Shown here piece by piece: positions 16,990 to 27,369 of a stretch of 64,000 nucleotides of DNA (positions within the stretch are counted from its first letter, which is position 1; every line of letters begins with the position of its first letter). Where the stretch lies: the NCBI GenBank assembly GCA_012103325.1, contig WLWY01000006.1:62001-126000 (forward strand), given 5' to 3'. The position numbers were made by a program, and so were the translations under genes. This DNA is from Alphaproteobacteria bacterium. GTDB taxonomy: Bacteria; Pseudomonadota; Alphaproteobacteria; UBA8366; GCA-2717185. The notes beneath the pieces are model-generated. The model ran no database searches. It was not told the origin of the DNA and saw only the letters and a list, made by a program, of their open reading frames with translations.

Positions 16990-17793
16990 ATGATCCTCGA
17001 GGCGCTGACCTGGCTGACGACTCCGGCGCCGGTCTGGGCGCGAAAAACGGGCTATCTCCGGGAGCTTATTGCCATCGAAGCCCGCCACCGGCGTCGGCAA
17101 CGGGACTGGGCGCCACACCTTGAGGCCACCCGCATCGTCATCCGGGAGGCGATTGAGCGCTGTGGACGTCGACGACAGGCGCTGATCTACGGCTCCGGAC
17201 TGCTGCTCGATATCCCGCTCGACGCGCTCTCCGCCGCTTTCGAGACGGTGACGCTGGTCGACGCGGCACACCTTCGCCGGACGCGCCGCACCGCCCGGCG
17301 GTTCGGGAACGTCGGTTGCATCGAAGCGGATATTTCGGGCGTCGCCATCGGTCTGCAGCTCGGCATCGCCAAGGGTGCGGATACCCTGCCACGCCCGATA
17401 CCGCCGGTTCTCGCCGACAACGGGTCAGTCGATCTCGTGGTTTCCGCGAACTTGCTGACCCAGCTTCCGCTGATGCCGCTCCACTTCCTGGACCGCCATC
17501 CAAACTTTTCCGAACAGGCGCGGCAGGACTATGCGCGGGCCATCATGCAGGCCCATCTGGATCATCTCACCGCATTCGACGCAACCTGCTGTCTTGTCGC
17601 CGAAACTGAGGTTCAATTCATCGCTGCCGACGGGTCGATACAACGCACCGAAGACCCGCTGCGGGGCCTCTCCCTGCCCTCCGAAGACCGCTCCTGGTTC
17701 TGGGAGGTCGCACCGCGCGGCGAGGTTTCGCAATCCTATGGGGTCCGCAACATCATCACCGCCACCACAACAGCCCCCAGCCAAACCGAATAG
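16990..17793 (+). CDS. Rossmann-fold protein, possible methyltransferase, unknown substrate
   Basis: 267 residues. A degenerate methyltransferase-like core is visible: ALIYGSGLLLDIPL (glycine loop), AFETVTLVDAAHLRR (acidic strand end), VGCIEADIS, and VDLVVSANLLTQLPLMPLHFL. The Cys pair in ATCCLVAE and the SWFWEVAPRGEV segment are uncharacterised. Such proteins occur between the cobalamin adenosyltransferase and etfB in related alphaproteobacteria. The gene starts 26 bp after the adenosyltransferase and is probably part of that operon. Confidence 0.7.
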   Translation: MILEALTWLTTPAPVWARKTGYLRELIAIEARHRRRQRDWAPHLEATRIVIREAIERCGRRRQALIYGSGLLLDIPLDALSAAFETVTLVDAAHLRRTRRTARRFGNVGCIEADISGVAIGLQLGIAKGADTLPRPIPPVLADNGSVDLVVSANLLTQLPLMPLHFLDRHPNFSEQARQDYARAIMQAHLDHLTAFDATCCLVAETEVQFIAADGSIQRTEDPLRGLSLPSEDRSWFWEVAPRGEVSQSYGVRNIITATTTAPSQTE

Positions 17794-17886
17794 CGCGGCG
17801 AAACGGCGCGGCGGCTCGTCTTGACACGTCTGGGAGGCGAGCCTAAACAAGGCCCCGAACTACCCAAAGATACAGGGAATTTAACG

Positions 17887-18636
17887 ATGAAAATCCTCGT
17901 CCCCGTCAAACGGGTCGTCGATTACAACGTCAAAATCCGCGTCAAGAGCGACGGTACCGGCGTTGAGACGGCGAATGTAAAAATGTCGATGAACCCCTTC
18001 GACGAAATTGCGGTCGAAGAGGCCCTCCGGCTGCGCGAAGCCGGAACGGCAACGGAAATCATCGCCGTTTCGATCGGCGTTCAGCAATGCCAGGAAACCA
18101 TCCGGACCGCGCTGGCAATGGGCGCCGACCGCGGCGTTCTGGTGACGACCGACGACGATCTACAGCCGCTCGCGGTCGCCAAGGTGCTGAAGGCGGTGAT
18201 CGACAAGGAAGCGCCCGAAGTCGTCATCCTGGGCAAGCAGGCGATCGACGACGACAGCAATCAGACCGGCCAAATGCTGGCCGCACTGCTCGGCTGGAGC
18301 CAGGCGACCTTCGCCTCGAAGATCGAAATCGGCGACGGTGCCGCGGACATCACGCGCGAAGTGGATGCGGGGCTTGAAACGATCAACGTGAAGCTGCCGG
18401 TCGTCGTTACCACCGACCTACGGTTGAACGAGCCGCGTTATGCTTCGCTGCCGAACATCATGAAGGCGAAGAAGAAGCCGATCGACGCGATGACCCCGGA
18501 TGAGCTCGGCGTCGACACCGCACCGCGCCTGAGCGGGCTCAGCGTCGTGGAGCCACCGAAGCGTCAGGAAGGCGTGAAGGTCGAAGATGTCGCCGAACTG
18601 GTCGAGAAACTGCGCAACGAAGCAAAGGTTATCTGA
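17887..18636 (+). CDS. etfB: electron transfer flavoprotein, beta subunit
   Basis: 249 residues from ATG 17887 ([20 protein letters not shown]), the family N-terminus; the frame is open further upstream. The conserved [40 protein letters not shown] and family signature [39 protein letters not shown] are present. EtfB binds AMP and pairs with EtfA to carry electrons from acyl-CoA dehydrogenases to the quinone pool. It is 2 bp from etfA, and hbd follows, the standard alphaproteobacterial order. Confidence 0.96.
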   Translation: MKILVPVKRVVDYNVKIRVKSDGTGVETANVKMSMNPFDEIAVEEALRLREAGTATEIIAVSIGVQQCQETIRTALAMGADRGVLVTTDDDLQPLAVAKVLKAVIDKEAPEVVILGKQAIDDDSNQTGQMLAALLGWSQATFASKIEIGDGAADITREVDAGLETINVKLPVVVTTDLRLNEPRYASLPNIMKAKKKPIDAMTPDELGVDTAPRLSGLSVVEPPKRQEGVKVEDVAELVEKLRNEAKVI

Positions 18637-18638
18637 TC

Positions 18639-19580
18639 ATGAGCAATCTGGTCATCGCCGAACATGACGGCGCCGAGCTCAAGGGAGCAACCCTGAACGC
18701 CGTCAGCGCCGCTGCCGCAATCGGCGGCGATATCGACGTGCTGGTTGCCGGCAACGACTGCGCTGCCGTAGTCGAAGCGGCCGCGCAGATCGACGGCGTC
18801 TCGAAAGTATTGGCAGCCAGTGCCGCCGAGTTCGGCAGCCAGCTTGCCGAGAACGTCGCACCGCTGGTCGTGAACCTCGCCGCAAACTACTCGCATGTGA
18901 TCGCACCGGCGACGAGCAACGGCAAGAACCTGATGCCGCGTGTATCGGCCCTGCTCGACGTACAGCAAATCTCTGAGATCAGCGGCATCACATCGCCCGA
19001 TACCTTCGAGCGGCCGATCTATGCGGGCAACGCCATCGCGACGGTTCAGTCTTCCGATGCGATCAAGGTCATCACGGTTCGCTTGACCGCGTTCGACGCG
19101 GCGCCGGCGACCGGCGGTAGCGCTTCCGTCGAAGCGGTGGACGGCACCGGCGATCTCGGCCTGTCGTCCTTCGTACGCGCGGAAATCAGCAAATCGGAGC
19201 GTCCGGACCTGACCTCGGCGGGGATCGTGATCTCCGGCGGACGCGGCATGCAGAACGGCGAGAACTTCGCGATGCTGGAAAAGGTCGCGGACCTGCTGGG
19301 CGCCGCCGTCGGCGCATCGCGCGCCGCGGTCGATGCCGGTTTCGTCCCCAATGAGTACCAGGTCGGTCAGACCGGCAAGGTCGTCGCCCCGGATCTGTAT
19401 ATCGCGGTCGGTATTTCCGGTGCCATTCAGCACCTCGCCGGCATGAAGGACAGCAAGGTCATCGTGGCGATCAACAAGGACGAGGAAGCGCCGATCTTTC
19501 AGGTCGCTGATTACGGGCTGGTCGCGGATCTGTTCAAGGCTGTACCGGAGCTCGAAGCGGAACTGGAAAAAACGTCGTAG
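18639..19580 (+). CDS. etfA: electron transfer flavoprotein, alpha subunit
   Basis: 313 residues. The C-terminal FAD domain is typical: VISGGRGMQNGENF, GAAVGASRAAVDAGFVPNEYQVGQTGKVV and LYIAVGISGAIQHLAGMKDSKVIVAINKDEEAPIF. EtfA holds FAD and interacts with acyl-CoA dehydrogenases and ETF:quinone oxidoreductase. The gene follows etfB after 2 bp and precedes hbd by 44 bp, so the three serve fatty-acid or butyrate oxidation. Confidence 0.96.
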   Translation: MSNLVIAEHDGAELKGATLNAVSAAAAIGGDIDVLVAGNDCAAVVEAAAQIDGVSKVLAASAAEFGSQLAENVAPLVVNLAANYSHVIAPATSNGKNLMPRVSALLDVQQISEISGITSPDTFERPIYAGNAIATVQSSDAIKVITVRLTAFDAAPATGGSASVEAVDGTGDLGLSSFVRAEISKSERPDLTSAGIVISGGRGMQNGENFAMLEKVADLLGAAVGASRAAVDAGFVPNEYQVGQTGKVVAPDLYIAVGISGAIQHLAGMKDSKVIVAINKDEEAPIFQVADYGLVADLFKAVPELEAELEKTS

Positions 19581-19624
19581 CGACTGACCGACAGTTTTAG
19601 GTCGAAGCAAGAACGGACCGAAAA

Positions 19625-20497
19625 ATGATTAAGACGATTGGCATCATTGGCGCGGGCCAGATGGGCAACGGGATCGCGCATGTCGGCGCCCTGTCGGGCT
19701 TCGACATAAAGCTGCTCGACATCGACGCCGACGCACTGAAACGCGCGATCGGGAACATCGACCGTAACATGGACCGCCAGGTCAAACGCTCGATCGTCTC
19801 CGAGCCCGATCGGTCGGCAGCCATGGGCCGCATCGAGACCGGCACCGACTATGCCCTCTTCGGCGATTGCGACATTGTCATCGAAGCCGCAACCGAGAAC
19901 GAAGCGGTTAAGGTCAAAGTCCTGGAATCGTTGGTACCGAGCCTGCGCGATGACGCGATTATCGCCACGAATACGTCTTCGATCTCGATTACCCGACTAG
20001 CCGCCTCGACCGACCGACCTCAGCAGTTCATCGGCATGCATTTCATGAACCCGGTCCCGATGATGAACCTGGTCGAAGTGATCCGTGGTCTTGGCACGAG
20101 CGAAGAGACCTATCAGGAAGTCAAATCCCTGGCCGAGAAGATGGGCAAGACCGTCGCGATGGCAGAGGATTTCCCGGCCTTCATCGTGAACCGCATCCTG
20201 CTGCCGATGATTAACGAGGCGATCTACACGCTGTATGAAGGGGTCGGCAATGTCGACGCCATCGACACCGGAATGAAGCTCGGCGCGAACCACCCGATGG
20301 GCCCGCTGGAGCTGGCGGACTTCATCGGCCTGGATACCTGCCTGGCGGTCATGCAGGTGCTCTATGACGGCCTAGCGGATACGAAATACCGGCCCTGCCC
20401 GCTGCTGGTGAAATATGTCGAAGCCGGCTGGCTCGGCCGCAAGACCGGCCGCGGCTTCTACGACTACGGCTCGGACAAACCGGTCCCGACGCGTTAG
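19625..20497 (+). CDS. hbd: 3-hydroxybutyryl-CoA dehydrogenase
   Basis: 290 residues. NAD-binding GIIGAGQMGNGIAHV at the N-terminus, the catalytic region ATNTSSISITRLA, GMHFMNPVPMMNLVEVI with the catalytic His, and the dimer domain VNRILLPMINEAIY, NHPMGPLELADFIGLD. It interconverts acetoacetyl-CoA and 3-hydroxybutyryl-CoA. Single-domain length separates it from FadB. The etfBA-hbd order is conserved in alphaproteobacteria. It ends 19 bp from the convergent tlpA-like gene. Confidence 0.95.
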   Translation: MIKTIGIIGAGQMGNGIAHVGALSGFDIKLLDIDADALKRAIGNIDRNMDRQVKRSIVSEPDRSAAMGRIETGTDYALFGDCDIVIEAATENEAVKVKVLESLVPSLRDDAIIATNTSSISITRLAASTDRPQQFIGMHFMNPVPMMNLVEVIRGLGTSEETYQEVKSLAEKMGKTVAMAEDFPAFIVNRILLPMINEAIYTLYEGVGNVDAIDTGMKLGANHPMGPLELADFIGLDTCLAVMQVLYDGLADTKYRPCPLLVKYVEAGWLGRKTGRGFYDYGSDKPVPTR

Positions 20498-20516
20498 GCG
20501 ACGGGTTCCAGCGCGA

Positions 20517-21077
20517 TCACGCCCCCTTTTCGATGTAATACTGCACCAGCGCCTTCGCTTCCGGCGAATCCCATTCGGCGATCCCGGGCAGGCTGCCGAC
20601 GACGCGGCCGTAGCGGTCGAGCAAGAAGGATGTCGGCATGCCGGGGACGCCAAGCGCACTCGCCAGCCGCATGCGCCGGTCGAGCAGCGTCGTCAGGTTC
20701 TTGATGCCGAGCTTTTTCAGGAACGGCACGGCCTTCTCCGCGCCGCCGCGGTCGACGCTCACGGCGAGGATGAGGAACTTTTCCTTGTCGAAACTGGCTT
20801 GTAACCGGTCCAGTGACGGCATTTCCCGAATGCAGGGCACGCACCACGTTGCCCAGAAATTCACCAAAACGACCTTGTCTTTGAAGGCGGCAAGCGTTAC
20901 CGGTTCTCCCGCAACGGTCTGAAACGCTGTTTCCGGTGCTGGCAGCGGCGGATCGTTGAGCATAAATTGCGCCATCCAGCCCTCGAGCGGCGGGCCGTCA
21001 TCAGGCAACCCGACGACCAACCAAGCCGCGACAGCGGCGCCCAACACGGTTACGGATATGAACAACAGCCTTTTCAT
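20517..21077 (-). CDS. tlpA: TlpA-family thiol:disulfide oxidoreductase
   Basis: 186 residues from ATG 21077, behind GGAGAAGG. An N-terminal membrane anchor ([20 protein letters not shown]) is followed by a periplasmic thioredoxin fold with the active site [19 protein letters not shown] and the cis-Pro segment [16 protein letters not shown]. Such proteins reduce cytochrome c or oxidase maturation partners. The gene is divergent from argH across only 21 bp, a conserved arrangement, so the argH promoter must lie within the tlpA start region and the reverse. Confidence 0.92.
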   Translation of the reverse strand: MKRLLFISVTVLGAAVAAWLVVGLPDDGPPLEGWMAQFMLNDPPLPAPETAFQTVAGEPVTLAAFKDKVVLVNFWATWCVPCIREMPSLDRLQASFDKEKFLILAVSVDRGGAEKAVPFLKKLGIKNLTTLLDRRMRLASALGVPGMPTSFLLDRYGRVVGSLPGIAEWDSPEAKALVQYYIEKGA

Positions 21078-21098
21078 CACCTTCTCCGTCAGGACGCG

Positions 21099-22502
21099 AT
21101 GAGCAAGTCCCGCAACACGCCGCAAGCGAACGCCATGTGGGGCGGCCGCTTCGCCTCGGGCCCGGACGCGATCATGTCGCGCATCAACGCGTCGATCGAT
21201 TTCGACCAACGGCTCTACGCGCAGGATATCGCAGGATCCGTCGCGCATTGCCGTATGCTGGTAAGCGAAGGCATCATATCCGATGCGGACGGTGATGCGA
21301 TCTTGTCCGGACTCGACACTGTTCTGCAAGAAATCGAAAGCGGAAAGTTCGAATTCAAGACCGCGCTCGAAGATATTCACATGAATGTGGAAGCACGTCT
21401 GCGTGAACTGATCGGCGACGCCGCCGGCCGGCTGCACACGGCACGCAGCCGCAACGATCAGGTGGCGACGGACCTTCGTCTGTGGGTGCGCGACGCGGTC
21501 GACGGCATCGATGCGCAACTGGCAGCCTTGCAAGCGACCCTGATCGGCCTCGCGGAAACCCAGGCCGACGTACCCCTGCCGGGCTTCACCCATCTGCAGC
21601 CCGCCCAGCCCGTGACCTTCGGGCATCACATGCTGGCCTATGTGGAGATGTATGGGCGCGACCGGGGACGGTTCGCCGATTGCCGCAAGCGGCTCAACGA
21701 GTCGCCGCTCGGCGCGGCGGCGCTGGCTGGCACGTCGTTCCCGATCGACCGGAAGCAGACGGCAACCGCGCTTGGCTTCGACCGGCCCATGGCGAATTCC
21801 CTGGACGCCGTTTCAGCGCGGGATTTCGCCTTGGAGTTCCTTGCAGCCGCGGCGGTTTGCGTCATGCATCTGTCCCGTCAGGCGGAAGAGCTGGTGATCT
21901 GGTGTTCGCCGCAGTTCGGTTTCATCCGGCTGTCCGATGCCTATTCGACCGGCTCGTCCATCATGCCGCAGAAGCGCAATCCGGATGCCGCGGAACTCGC
22001 GCGGGCCAAGGCGGGCCGGATCTTCGGCGCGCTGCAGGGCCTGCTCGTCGTGATGAAAGGACTACCGCTCGCCTACGGCAAGGACATGCAGGAAGACAAG
22101 GAACCGGTGTTCGACGCCGCCGATAATCTGTCGCTCACCATCGCGGCGATGAACGGAATGATTGGTGATCTGACCGTCGTGCCGGAAACCATGGCGGCCG
22201 CGCTGGAGCACGGCTATCCCACGGCGACCGACCTGGCCGACTGGCTCGTCCGCGTGCTCGACATGCCGTTCCGGGACGCCCATCACGCGACGGGCGCCAT
22301 CGTCGGACTGGCAGAAAAGAAAGGATGCGCACTGGCGGATCTGCCGTTGGCCGCGATGCAGGATGTGGCACCGGGTATTACCGAAGACGTCTTTTCGGTA
22401 TTGTCGGTGTCCGCGTCGATCGAAAGCCGCTCCAGCGAGGGCGGCACCGCGGTCGAAAACGTACGGGCCGCTGTGGCGGCCGCCCGGGAGCGCTTCCTAT
22501 GA
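21099..22502 (+). CDS. argH: argininosuccinate lyase
   Basis: 467 residues from ATG 21099 ([18 protein letters not shown]) behind AGGA. Conserved segments are [47 protein letters not shown] and the fumarase-superfamily signature [16 protein letters not shown]. It splits argininosuccinate to arginine and fumarate. The stop overlaps the start of the lptM-like gene (ATGA), followed by lysA. argG is not in the window. Confidence 0.97.
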   Translation: MSKSRNTPQANAMWGGRFASGPDAIMSRINASIDFDQRLYAQDIAGSVAHCRMLVSEGIISDADGDAILSGLDTVLQEIESGKFEFKTALEDIHMNVEARLRELIGDAAGRLHTARSRNDQVATDLRLWVRDAVDGIDAQLAALQATLIGLAETQADVPLPGFTHLQPAQPVTFGHHMLAYVEMYGRDRGRFADCRKRLNESPLGAAALAGTSFPIDRKQTATALGFDRPMANSLDAVSARDFALEFLAAAAVCVMHLSRQAEELVIWCSPQFGFIRLSDAYSTGSSIMPQKRNPDAAELARAKAGRIFGALQGLLVVMKGLPLAYGKDMQEDKEPVFDAADNLSLTIAAMNGMIGDLTVVPETMAAALEHGYPTATDLADWLVRVLDMPFRDAHHATGAIVGLAEKKGCALADLPLAAMQDVAPGITEDVFSVLSVSASIESRSSEGGTAVENVRAAVAAARERFL

Positions 22503-22633
22503 CCCGCCTCTTTGCAATGATCTTCATGGCTGTCGTTTTAACCGTTTCGCTGTCTGCCTGCGGCAAGAAAAATGCCCCTAAACCGCCAGACGAAAAAAGC
22601 GCCTATCCGCAAGACTATCCAAAACCCCGCTAA
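22499..22633 (+). CDS. lptM: LptM-like small lipoprotein
   Basis: 44 residues with a signal peptide and lipobox LSAC, giving a mature peptide beginning [11 protein letters not shown]. This matches the small LptM (formerly YifL) family: C-G-x-K followed by a Pro-rich tail ([18 protein letters not shown]). LptM assists disulfide maturation of the LptD translocon in Escherichia coli. The ATG sits in the argH stop (ATGA), and lysA follows 16 bp later, the usual order in proteobacteria. Confidence 0.85.
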   Translation: MTRLFAMIFMAVVLTVSLSACGKKNAPKPPDEKSAYPQDYPKPR

Positions 22634-22649
22634 TACCTAAGAGCCTGCC

Positions 22650-23915
22650 ATGACAGATTTCGACTACCGCGGTGGTGTCCTTCACGCGGAGGACATCGCC
22701 ATTTCCGACATTGCCGCGCAGGTGGCCACGCCATTCTACTGCTATTCCAGCGCGGCACTGACGCGACGCTACACTGAATTCGCCGACGCTCTGTCCGGTC
22801 AGAACGCGACGATCTGCTACGCGGTCAAGGCGAACTCGAACCAGGCCGTTATCCGCACCTTCGCCGATCTCGGCGCCGGGGCCGATGTGGTCTCCGAGGG
22901 CGAGCTGCGGCGCGCCCTCGCCGCCGGCGTGCCGGCCGACCGCATCATTTTCTCCGGCGTCGGCAAGACCCGCGACGAGCTTGCCTTCGCCTTGGCGCAG
23001 AACATTCACAAAATCAACGTCGAGTCGGTGCCTGAGCTGCAAGTTCTGGGGGAACTTGCTGCCAATCGTGAGGTTGAAATCGGCATTCGCGTGAACCCGG
23101 ACGTCGATGCAAAGACCCACGAGAAAATTTCGACCGGCCGCGCCGACAACAAGTTCGGCATCGATATCGGCCAAGCGCGCGAAATCTTCGCGCAGGCCCG
23201 CGCCATGCCGGGCGTGACGCCCGTATCGGTGGCGGTCCACATTGGCTCGCAGTTGACCGATCTGGCGCCGCTGCGCGCCGCCTACGAGACCGTTGCCGAG
23301 CTGGTGGCCGTGCTGCGGTCGGACGGACACAATATCGACAGCCTGGACCTGGGCGGCGGGCTTGGCATCCGCTACAAGGATGAAGTACCGCCCTCGATGT
23401 CGGACTATGCGCGAATGGTCCAGGAAACGACGGGCAATCTGGGTTGCCAACTGTTCGTCGAACCGGGCCGCATGCTGGTCGGCAATGCCGGCGTTCTGGT
23501 GACACAGGTCATATACGACAAGCACAGCGAGTCGCGCCGCTTCGTGATCGTCGACGCGGCAATGAACGACCTCATCCGCCCTGCCCTTTACGACGCCTAC
23601 CACCTCATTCGCCCCGCAGCCGAACCGGCTGCCGGCACCCCGCAAAGCGCTGCCGATATCGTCGGTCCCATTTGCGAGACCGGCGACACGTTTACGCGCA
23701 ATCGTCAAATGCCAGCACTGCAAACCGGCGATTTGCTCGTGTTCGATTCCGCCGGCGCGTATGGCGCCGTCATGTCGTCGACCTACAATTCAAGGCTGCT
23801 GATCCCTGAAATCCTCGTAAATGGCAAGGATTTCGCGGTTATTCGGCCGCGTCCCGACTATGACGAATTATTGAAGCTCGACCGGCTGGCCAAATGGCAG
23901 CAATCTGAGGGATAA
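22650..23915 (+). CDS. lysA: diaminopimelate decarboxylase
   Basis: 421 residues. PLP fold III enzyme: ICYAVKANSNQAVIRTFADLGAG holds the PLP lysine, then HIGSQLTDLAPLRAAYE, DLGGGLGIRY, the phosphate-binding EPGRMLVGNAGVLVT, and the active-site CETGDTF and GAYGAVMSSTYN. It makes L-lysine from meso-diaminopimelate. It lies at the end of the argH-lptM-lysA operon and 40 bp ahead of the DUF4175 gene. Confidence 0.97.
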   Translation: MTDFDYRGGVLHAEDIAISDIAAQVATPFYCYSSAALTRRYTEFADALSGQNATICYAVKANSNQAVIRTFADLGAGADVVSEGELRRALAAGVPADRIIFSGVGKTRDELAFALAQNIHKINVESVPELQVLGELAANREVEIGIRVNPDVDAKTHEKISTGRADNKFGIDIGQAREIFAQARAMPGVTPVSVAVHIGSQLTDLAPLRAAYETVAELVAVLRSDGHNIDSLDLGGGLGIRYKDEVPPSMSDYARMVQETTGNLGCQLFVEPGRMLVGNAGVLVTQVIYDKHSESRRFVIVDAAMNDLIRPALYDAYHLIRPAAEPAAGTPQSAADIVGPICETGDTFTRNRQMPALQTGDLLVFDSAGAYGAVMSSTYNSRLLIPEILVNGKDFAVIRPRPDYDELLKLDRLAKWQQSEG

Positions 23916-23955
23916 TACCAGATCGCCGAAGCAGGACGATTGTGAGGGCATCACG

Positions 23956-26463
23956 ATGAGCGACTGGCGCGACGAACAAACTGGGGACACACCACGCATC
24001 GGCCTGTCCCGTCTGGCCTTGTTTTGGGAATCCGCTTGGCCGGCATTATGGCCGGCGACGGGTATAGCTGGGCTGTTCCTTTTGATTGCCCTTCTCGACA
24101 TTCTGCCCGATTTCTCGGGATGGCTTCACGCGGCGATACTCGCCGCCTTCGCTATCGCATTGGCAACAGCACTCTATCGCGGCGTGCGCGCCCTACGTCT
24201 GCCGGACCGTGCGTCGGCGCAACGGCGGCTGGAACGTATCAACAACCTGCCGCATCGGCCCTTCGAGGCGCTGGATGACCAGATGGCGACGCCGGACGGC
24301 GATGAGGCAACCCAGCGGCTTTGGCAATTGCACCGCGAACGCATGGCAAGACGTCTCAAAAACCTCCGGGTCGGATGGCCGAAACCGGGCCTGAGCCGTC
24401 ACGACAAACTTGCGCTTCGCGTCGCCGTCCTGCCTCTGCTTGCGGTTATGGCAATCGCTGTCGGCTCCGACGGAACGACGCGCATCACCCGGGCGGTAAC
24501 GCCGAACCTATCGGGCCAGGACTCCGCGGAAACAGCCACGCTCGATGCCTGGATTACACCGCCCGCCTATACGGGCAAGCCACCGCTTTTTCTGACCCGC
24601 GCCGAAACGGAGGTACCGTCGTCCCTTGAAGTGCCCACCGGCAGCATTTTGCTTGCCCAGGTTGGCGGCACTGGAGCGGCCCCGCAATTGGCAGAAGGCG
24701 AGGTCACTGAAGACTTCACCACGGTCGCCGACGACAGCTATCGGGTCGAGCGTTCCCTCACGGCCGATGCGAAACTGCGCATCCTTTCGAATGGGCGAGA
24801 GCTGAAGGCGTGGAACATCACAGTCGTTCCGGACGACATCCCGCGCGTAGCGCTCGACGAACCGCCCTCGCCCTCCAAGCGCGGCGCGCTTCGACTGGTC
24901 TATACCGCTTCCGACGATTATGGGCTGGTCTCGATCACCGCCACGATCAAGCGCAGCGACGTTACCGCCAAGGAGTCGATTTCCTATGAAATTCCACTCT
25001 CCGGCGCGAATCTCAAACAAGCGAAAGGCGACAACTTCCGGGACCTGACGCCGCATCCTTGGGCCGGCCTTCCCGTCCATCTCACGCTGGTTGCAACAGA
25101 TGCTGCCGGGCAGCGCGGCGAAAGCGACACGGTCTCCTTCCGGCTTCCGGAACGCCCTTTCGCGCATCCCGTCGCGCAGGAAATCGTTGCCGCCCGCAAG
25201 AGGCTGATGGCGGACCCGGCCAACAACCGTCTTGGGGTCGTGGACGATCTTGGCAGTATCGCCTTGAAACCGAAGCGCTATGCCGACGACAAAGTCGTGT
25301 TCATGGCGCTCTATACGGCTACTCGCCGGCTCCGCCAGACGGCGTTCGAAAGCGAACTGGACGAGGTGCAGAAACTATTGTGGGAAACCGCACTGCGGAT
25401 CGAAGACGGCACGGTTTCGCTTGCGGAACGCGATCTTCGGCGCGCCCAGCAGGAGCTGTTGGAAGCGCTTGCGCGCAATGCACCGGAATCCGAGCTCGAC
25501 CGCCTTATGGACCAATTGCAGGCAGCGCTAAGCGCATATCTCGATGCGTTGACGCAACAGGCCGCCAACGCGGGGCAGAACAATCAGGAAATGGGGAAAA
25601 TCGACCCTTCCGCACAGATGCTCACGAAGCAGGATCTGCAGCGGATGATGGAAGAAATTCGCGAGCTTGCGAAAAGCGGCGCACGCGAAGCCGCCCGCAA
25701 GATGCTGTCGCAGATGCAGAAAATGTTGGAGAACTTGCAGGCAGGCCGCGGACAGCCGCAACCGCAGGCGGGCCAGGCACAGCAGATGATGAACGACCTG
25801 CAGCGGGTCACGAGAGGACAGCGTGACTTGCTGGACCGCACGTTCCGCGAATCGCAACGCGAAACGCGGGAACGCGAAGGCACCGCTCCCGACGGTCCGG
25901 AGAACGGTGGCAAGCCTCAAAAGGGAGACCAGGCCGGATCGCAACCGATGGCGGGGGAAGGCCAGCAGCGCGGCAGCCTGACGGCCGGCGCCGTCGCACA
26001 GGACGCGTTGCGGCGTCAGCTTGGCGACATCATGCAGCGCTTTGCTGAAATGACCGGCGACGTGCCCGGTCCCATGGGGCGAGCGGAGCAATCGATGCGA
26101 AAATCGTCGAAGAATCTACGCAAGGGTAGCGCCAAGAGCGCCGTGCCGCCGCAGACACGTGCCCTCGACCAGTTGCAGCAAGCGATGCGCTCGGCCCAGC
26201 AGCAGCTTCAGCAGCGTTTCGGCCAGCAACCCGGGCAAGGGCAAGTCCGCGGGCCGGGACAGAAACCGGACGACCGTGATCCGTTCGGCCGGACCATGAA
26301 CTCCGGCATTCAGGGCGCCAACACGAACACCATCGAAATTCCGGAAAAAAGCGACTTGCAGCGCTCGCGGGAAATTCGCGACGAACTGCGCCGGCGTGCC
26401 GCAGACCCGGCTAGGCCGAAGCCGGAGCGCGACTATATTGACCGGTTGCTTGATCGCTTCTAA
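23956..26463 (+). CDS. TIGR02302 / DUF4175 family membrane protein
   Basis: 835 residues. Two N-terminal membrane helices (about residues 30-75), a third near 155-170 (LALRVAVLPLLAVMAIAVG), then a large periplasmic region with LDAWITPPAYTGKPPLFL and ASDDYGLVSITATI, both family-typical. A helical domain follows, then a long Gln/Met/Arg-rich tail (about residues 540-800) with repeated QxxxMxxxLQ patterns and low complexity. The C-terminus ends PERDYIDRLLDRF, conserved in the family. It often sits downstream of lysA in alphaproteobacteria. Function unknown; envelope role inferred from topology. Confidence 0.88.
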   Translation: MSDWRDEQTGDTPRIGLSRLALFWESAWPALWPATGIAGLFLLIALLDILPDFSGWLHAAILAAFAIALATALYRGVRALRLPDRASAQRRLERINNLPHRPFEALDDQMATPDGDEATQRLWQLHRERMARRLKNLRVGWPKPGLSRHDKLALRVAVLPLLAVMAIAVGSDGTTRITRAVTPNLSGQDSAETATLDAWITPPAYTGKPPLFLTRAETEVPSSLEVPTGSILLAQVGGTGAAPQLAEGEVTEDFTTVADDSYRVERSLTADAKLRILSNGRELKAWNITVVPDDIPRVALDEPPSPSKRGALRLVYTASDDYGLVSITATIKRSDVTAKESISYEIPLSGANLKQAKGDNFRDLTPHPWAGLPVHLTLVATDAAGQRGESDTVSFRLPERPFAHPVAQEIVAARKRLMADPANNRLGVVDDLGSIALKPKRYADDKVVFMALYTATRRLRQTAFESELDEVQKLLWETALRIEDGTVSLAERDLRRAQQELLEALARNAPESELDRLMDQLQAALSAYLDALTQQAANAGQNNQEMGKIDPSAQMLTKQDLQRMMEEIRELAKSGAREAARKMLSQMQKMLENLQAGRGQPQPQAGQAQQMMNDLQRVTRGQRDLLDRTFRESQRETREREGTAPDGPENGGKPQKGDQAGSQPMAGEGQQRGSLTAGAVAQDALRRQLGDIMQRFAEMTGDVPGPMGRAEQSMRKSSKNLRKGSAKSAVPPQTRALDQLQQAMRSAQQQLQQRFGQQPGQGQVRGPGQKPDDRDPFGRTMNSGIQGANTNTIEIPEKSDLQRSREIRDELRRRAADPARPKPERDYIDRLLDRF

Positions 26464-26472
26464 ACGCTAGCG

Positions 26473-27369
26473 CTACTTCTTCGTTCGAGCTTCCTTCGCC
26501 CGCGCCCTTTCGGCTTCCATCTCGGCCTCTTCCGTGAAGATAATGTTCACGTTGACCCCACCACGCGGCGGGTTGCGAATTTCGGTTTCGTAAGAAATAG
26601 CCTCTCCGGCGAGCACTCGCGGTTCCTTCGTCCGGAACGACCAGATACGGAGATCCTTACCGCTGGAATCCTTGATGGCACCGCGGAGCAACGGCACGTC
26701 GACGACATGCCCGGTCGTATTCTTGATCTCCCCCTTGATCGTGACGACCCGATCCTTGCCATCCGGGCGCGTCTCGATCTTATTGTCGGAAATCTCCAAT
26801 CCGCTGCCAAGTACATCGCTACCCATTCCAATCAAGACATAGAGCTTATTCATCGGGGGGTACATCGCAACGATGTAACGGGGCGCAGCAACCAAGCTTC
26901 CAACCACTAACACGATCACGACAAGCAGCAAGATCCACCACTTTAACGTCGATGGCCGGACATCCGGCTTGGCCTGGAACTGGGCAATTTCTTCTTCGGT
27001 CGGTATCGGCGGCGGCAACGATTCGGGCTCATCCTCTTCGTCCACGCCCTCGTCCGAAGGCGGTGGCGCCGGCTCGTCGGCTGCCTCCTCTTCCGTCTCT
27101 TCGGTCGGCGGGGGAGCCGGCGGCGGCGCGGGGGGCGGTGGAGCAGGTGGTGGCGGTGCAGGCGGTGGCGGCGCAGGCGGCGGTGCAGGTTTCGGCGGGG
27201 GCGGTGCTGCTGCAGGAGCCGCTTTGGCTTTGGGCTCTTCCGCCAGGGCGCTGGGCTCCGCGAACCATCGGTGAGCGCACTTCGCGCATTTTACGTTGCG
27301 TCCAGCGTCACCAAGAAGGTCCGCGTTCAGCCTAAATTGCGACGAGCAGTTCGGACAGGTGATTATCAT
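26473..27369 (-). CDS. MJ0042-type zinc-ribbon, DUF3426-like membrane protein
   Basis: 298 residues. The N-terminal zinc ribbon is CPNCSSQFRLNADLLG...VKCAKCAHRW. A long Pro/Ala repeat region (about residues 48-95) and an acidic stretch follow, then one membrane helix (WWILLLVVIVLVVGSLVA, near residue 145) and a C-terminal DUF3426-like domain (NTTGHVVDVPLLRGAI). The ribbon is probably cytoplasmic and the C-terminal domain periplasmic. The gene is divergent from ftsEX and converges on the DUF4175 gene with a 9 bp gap. Role unknown; neighbours suggest envelope regulation. Confidence 0.85.
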   Translation of the reverse strand: MIITCPNCSSQFRLNADLLGDAGRNVKCAKCAHRWFAEPSALAEEPKAKAAPAAAPPPPKPAPPPAPPPPAPPPPAPPPPAPPPAPPPTEETEEEAADEPAPPPSDEGVDEEDEPESLPPPIPTEEEIAQFQAKPDVRPSTLKWWILLLVVIVLVVGSLVAAPRYIVAMYPPMNKLYVLIGMGSDVLGSGLEISDNKIETRPDGKDRVVTIKGEIKNTTGHVVDVPLLRGAIKDSSGKDLRIWSFRTKEPRVLAGEAISYETEIRNPPRGGVNVNIIFTEEAEMEAERARAKEARTKK

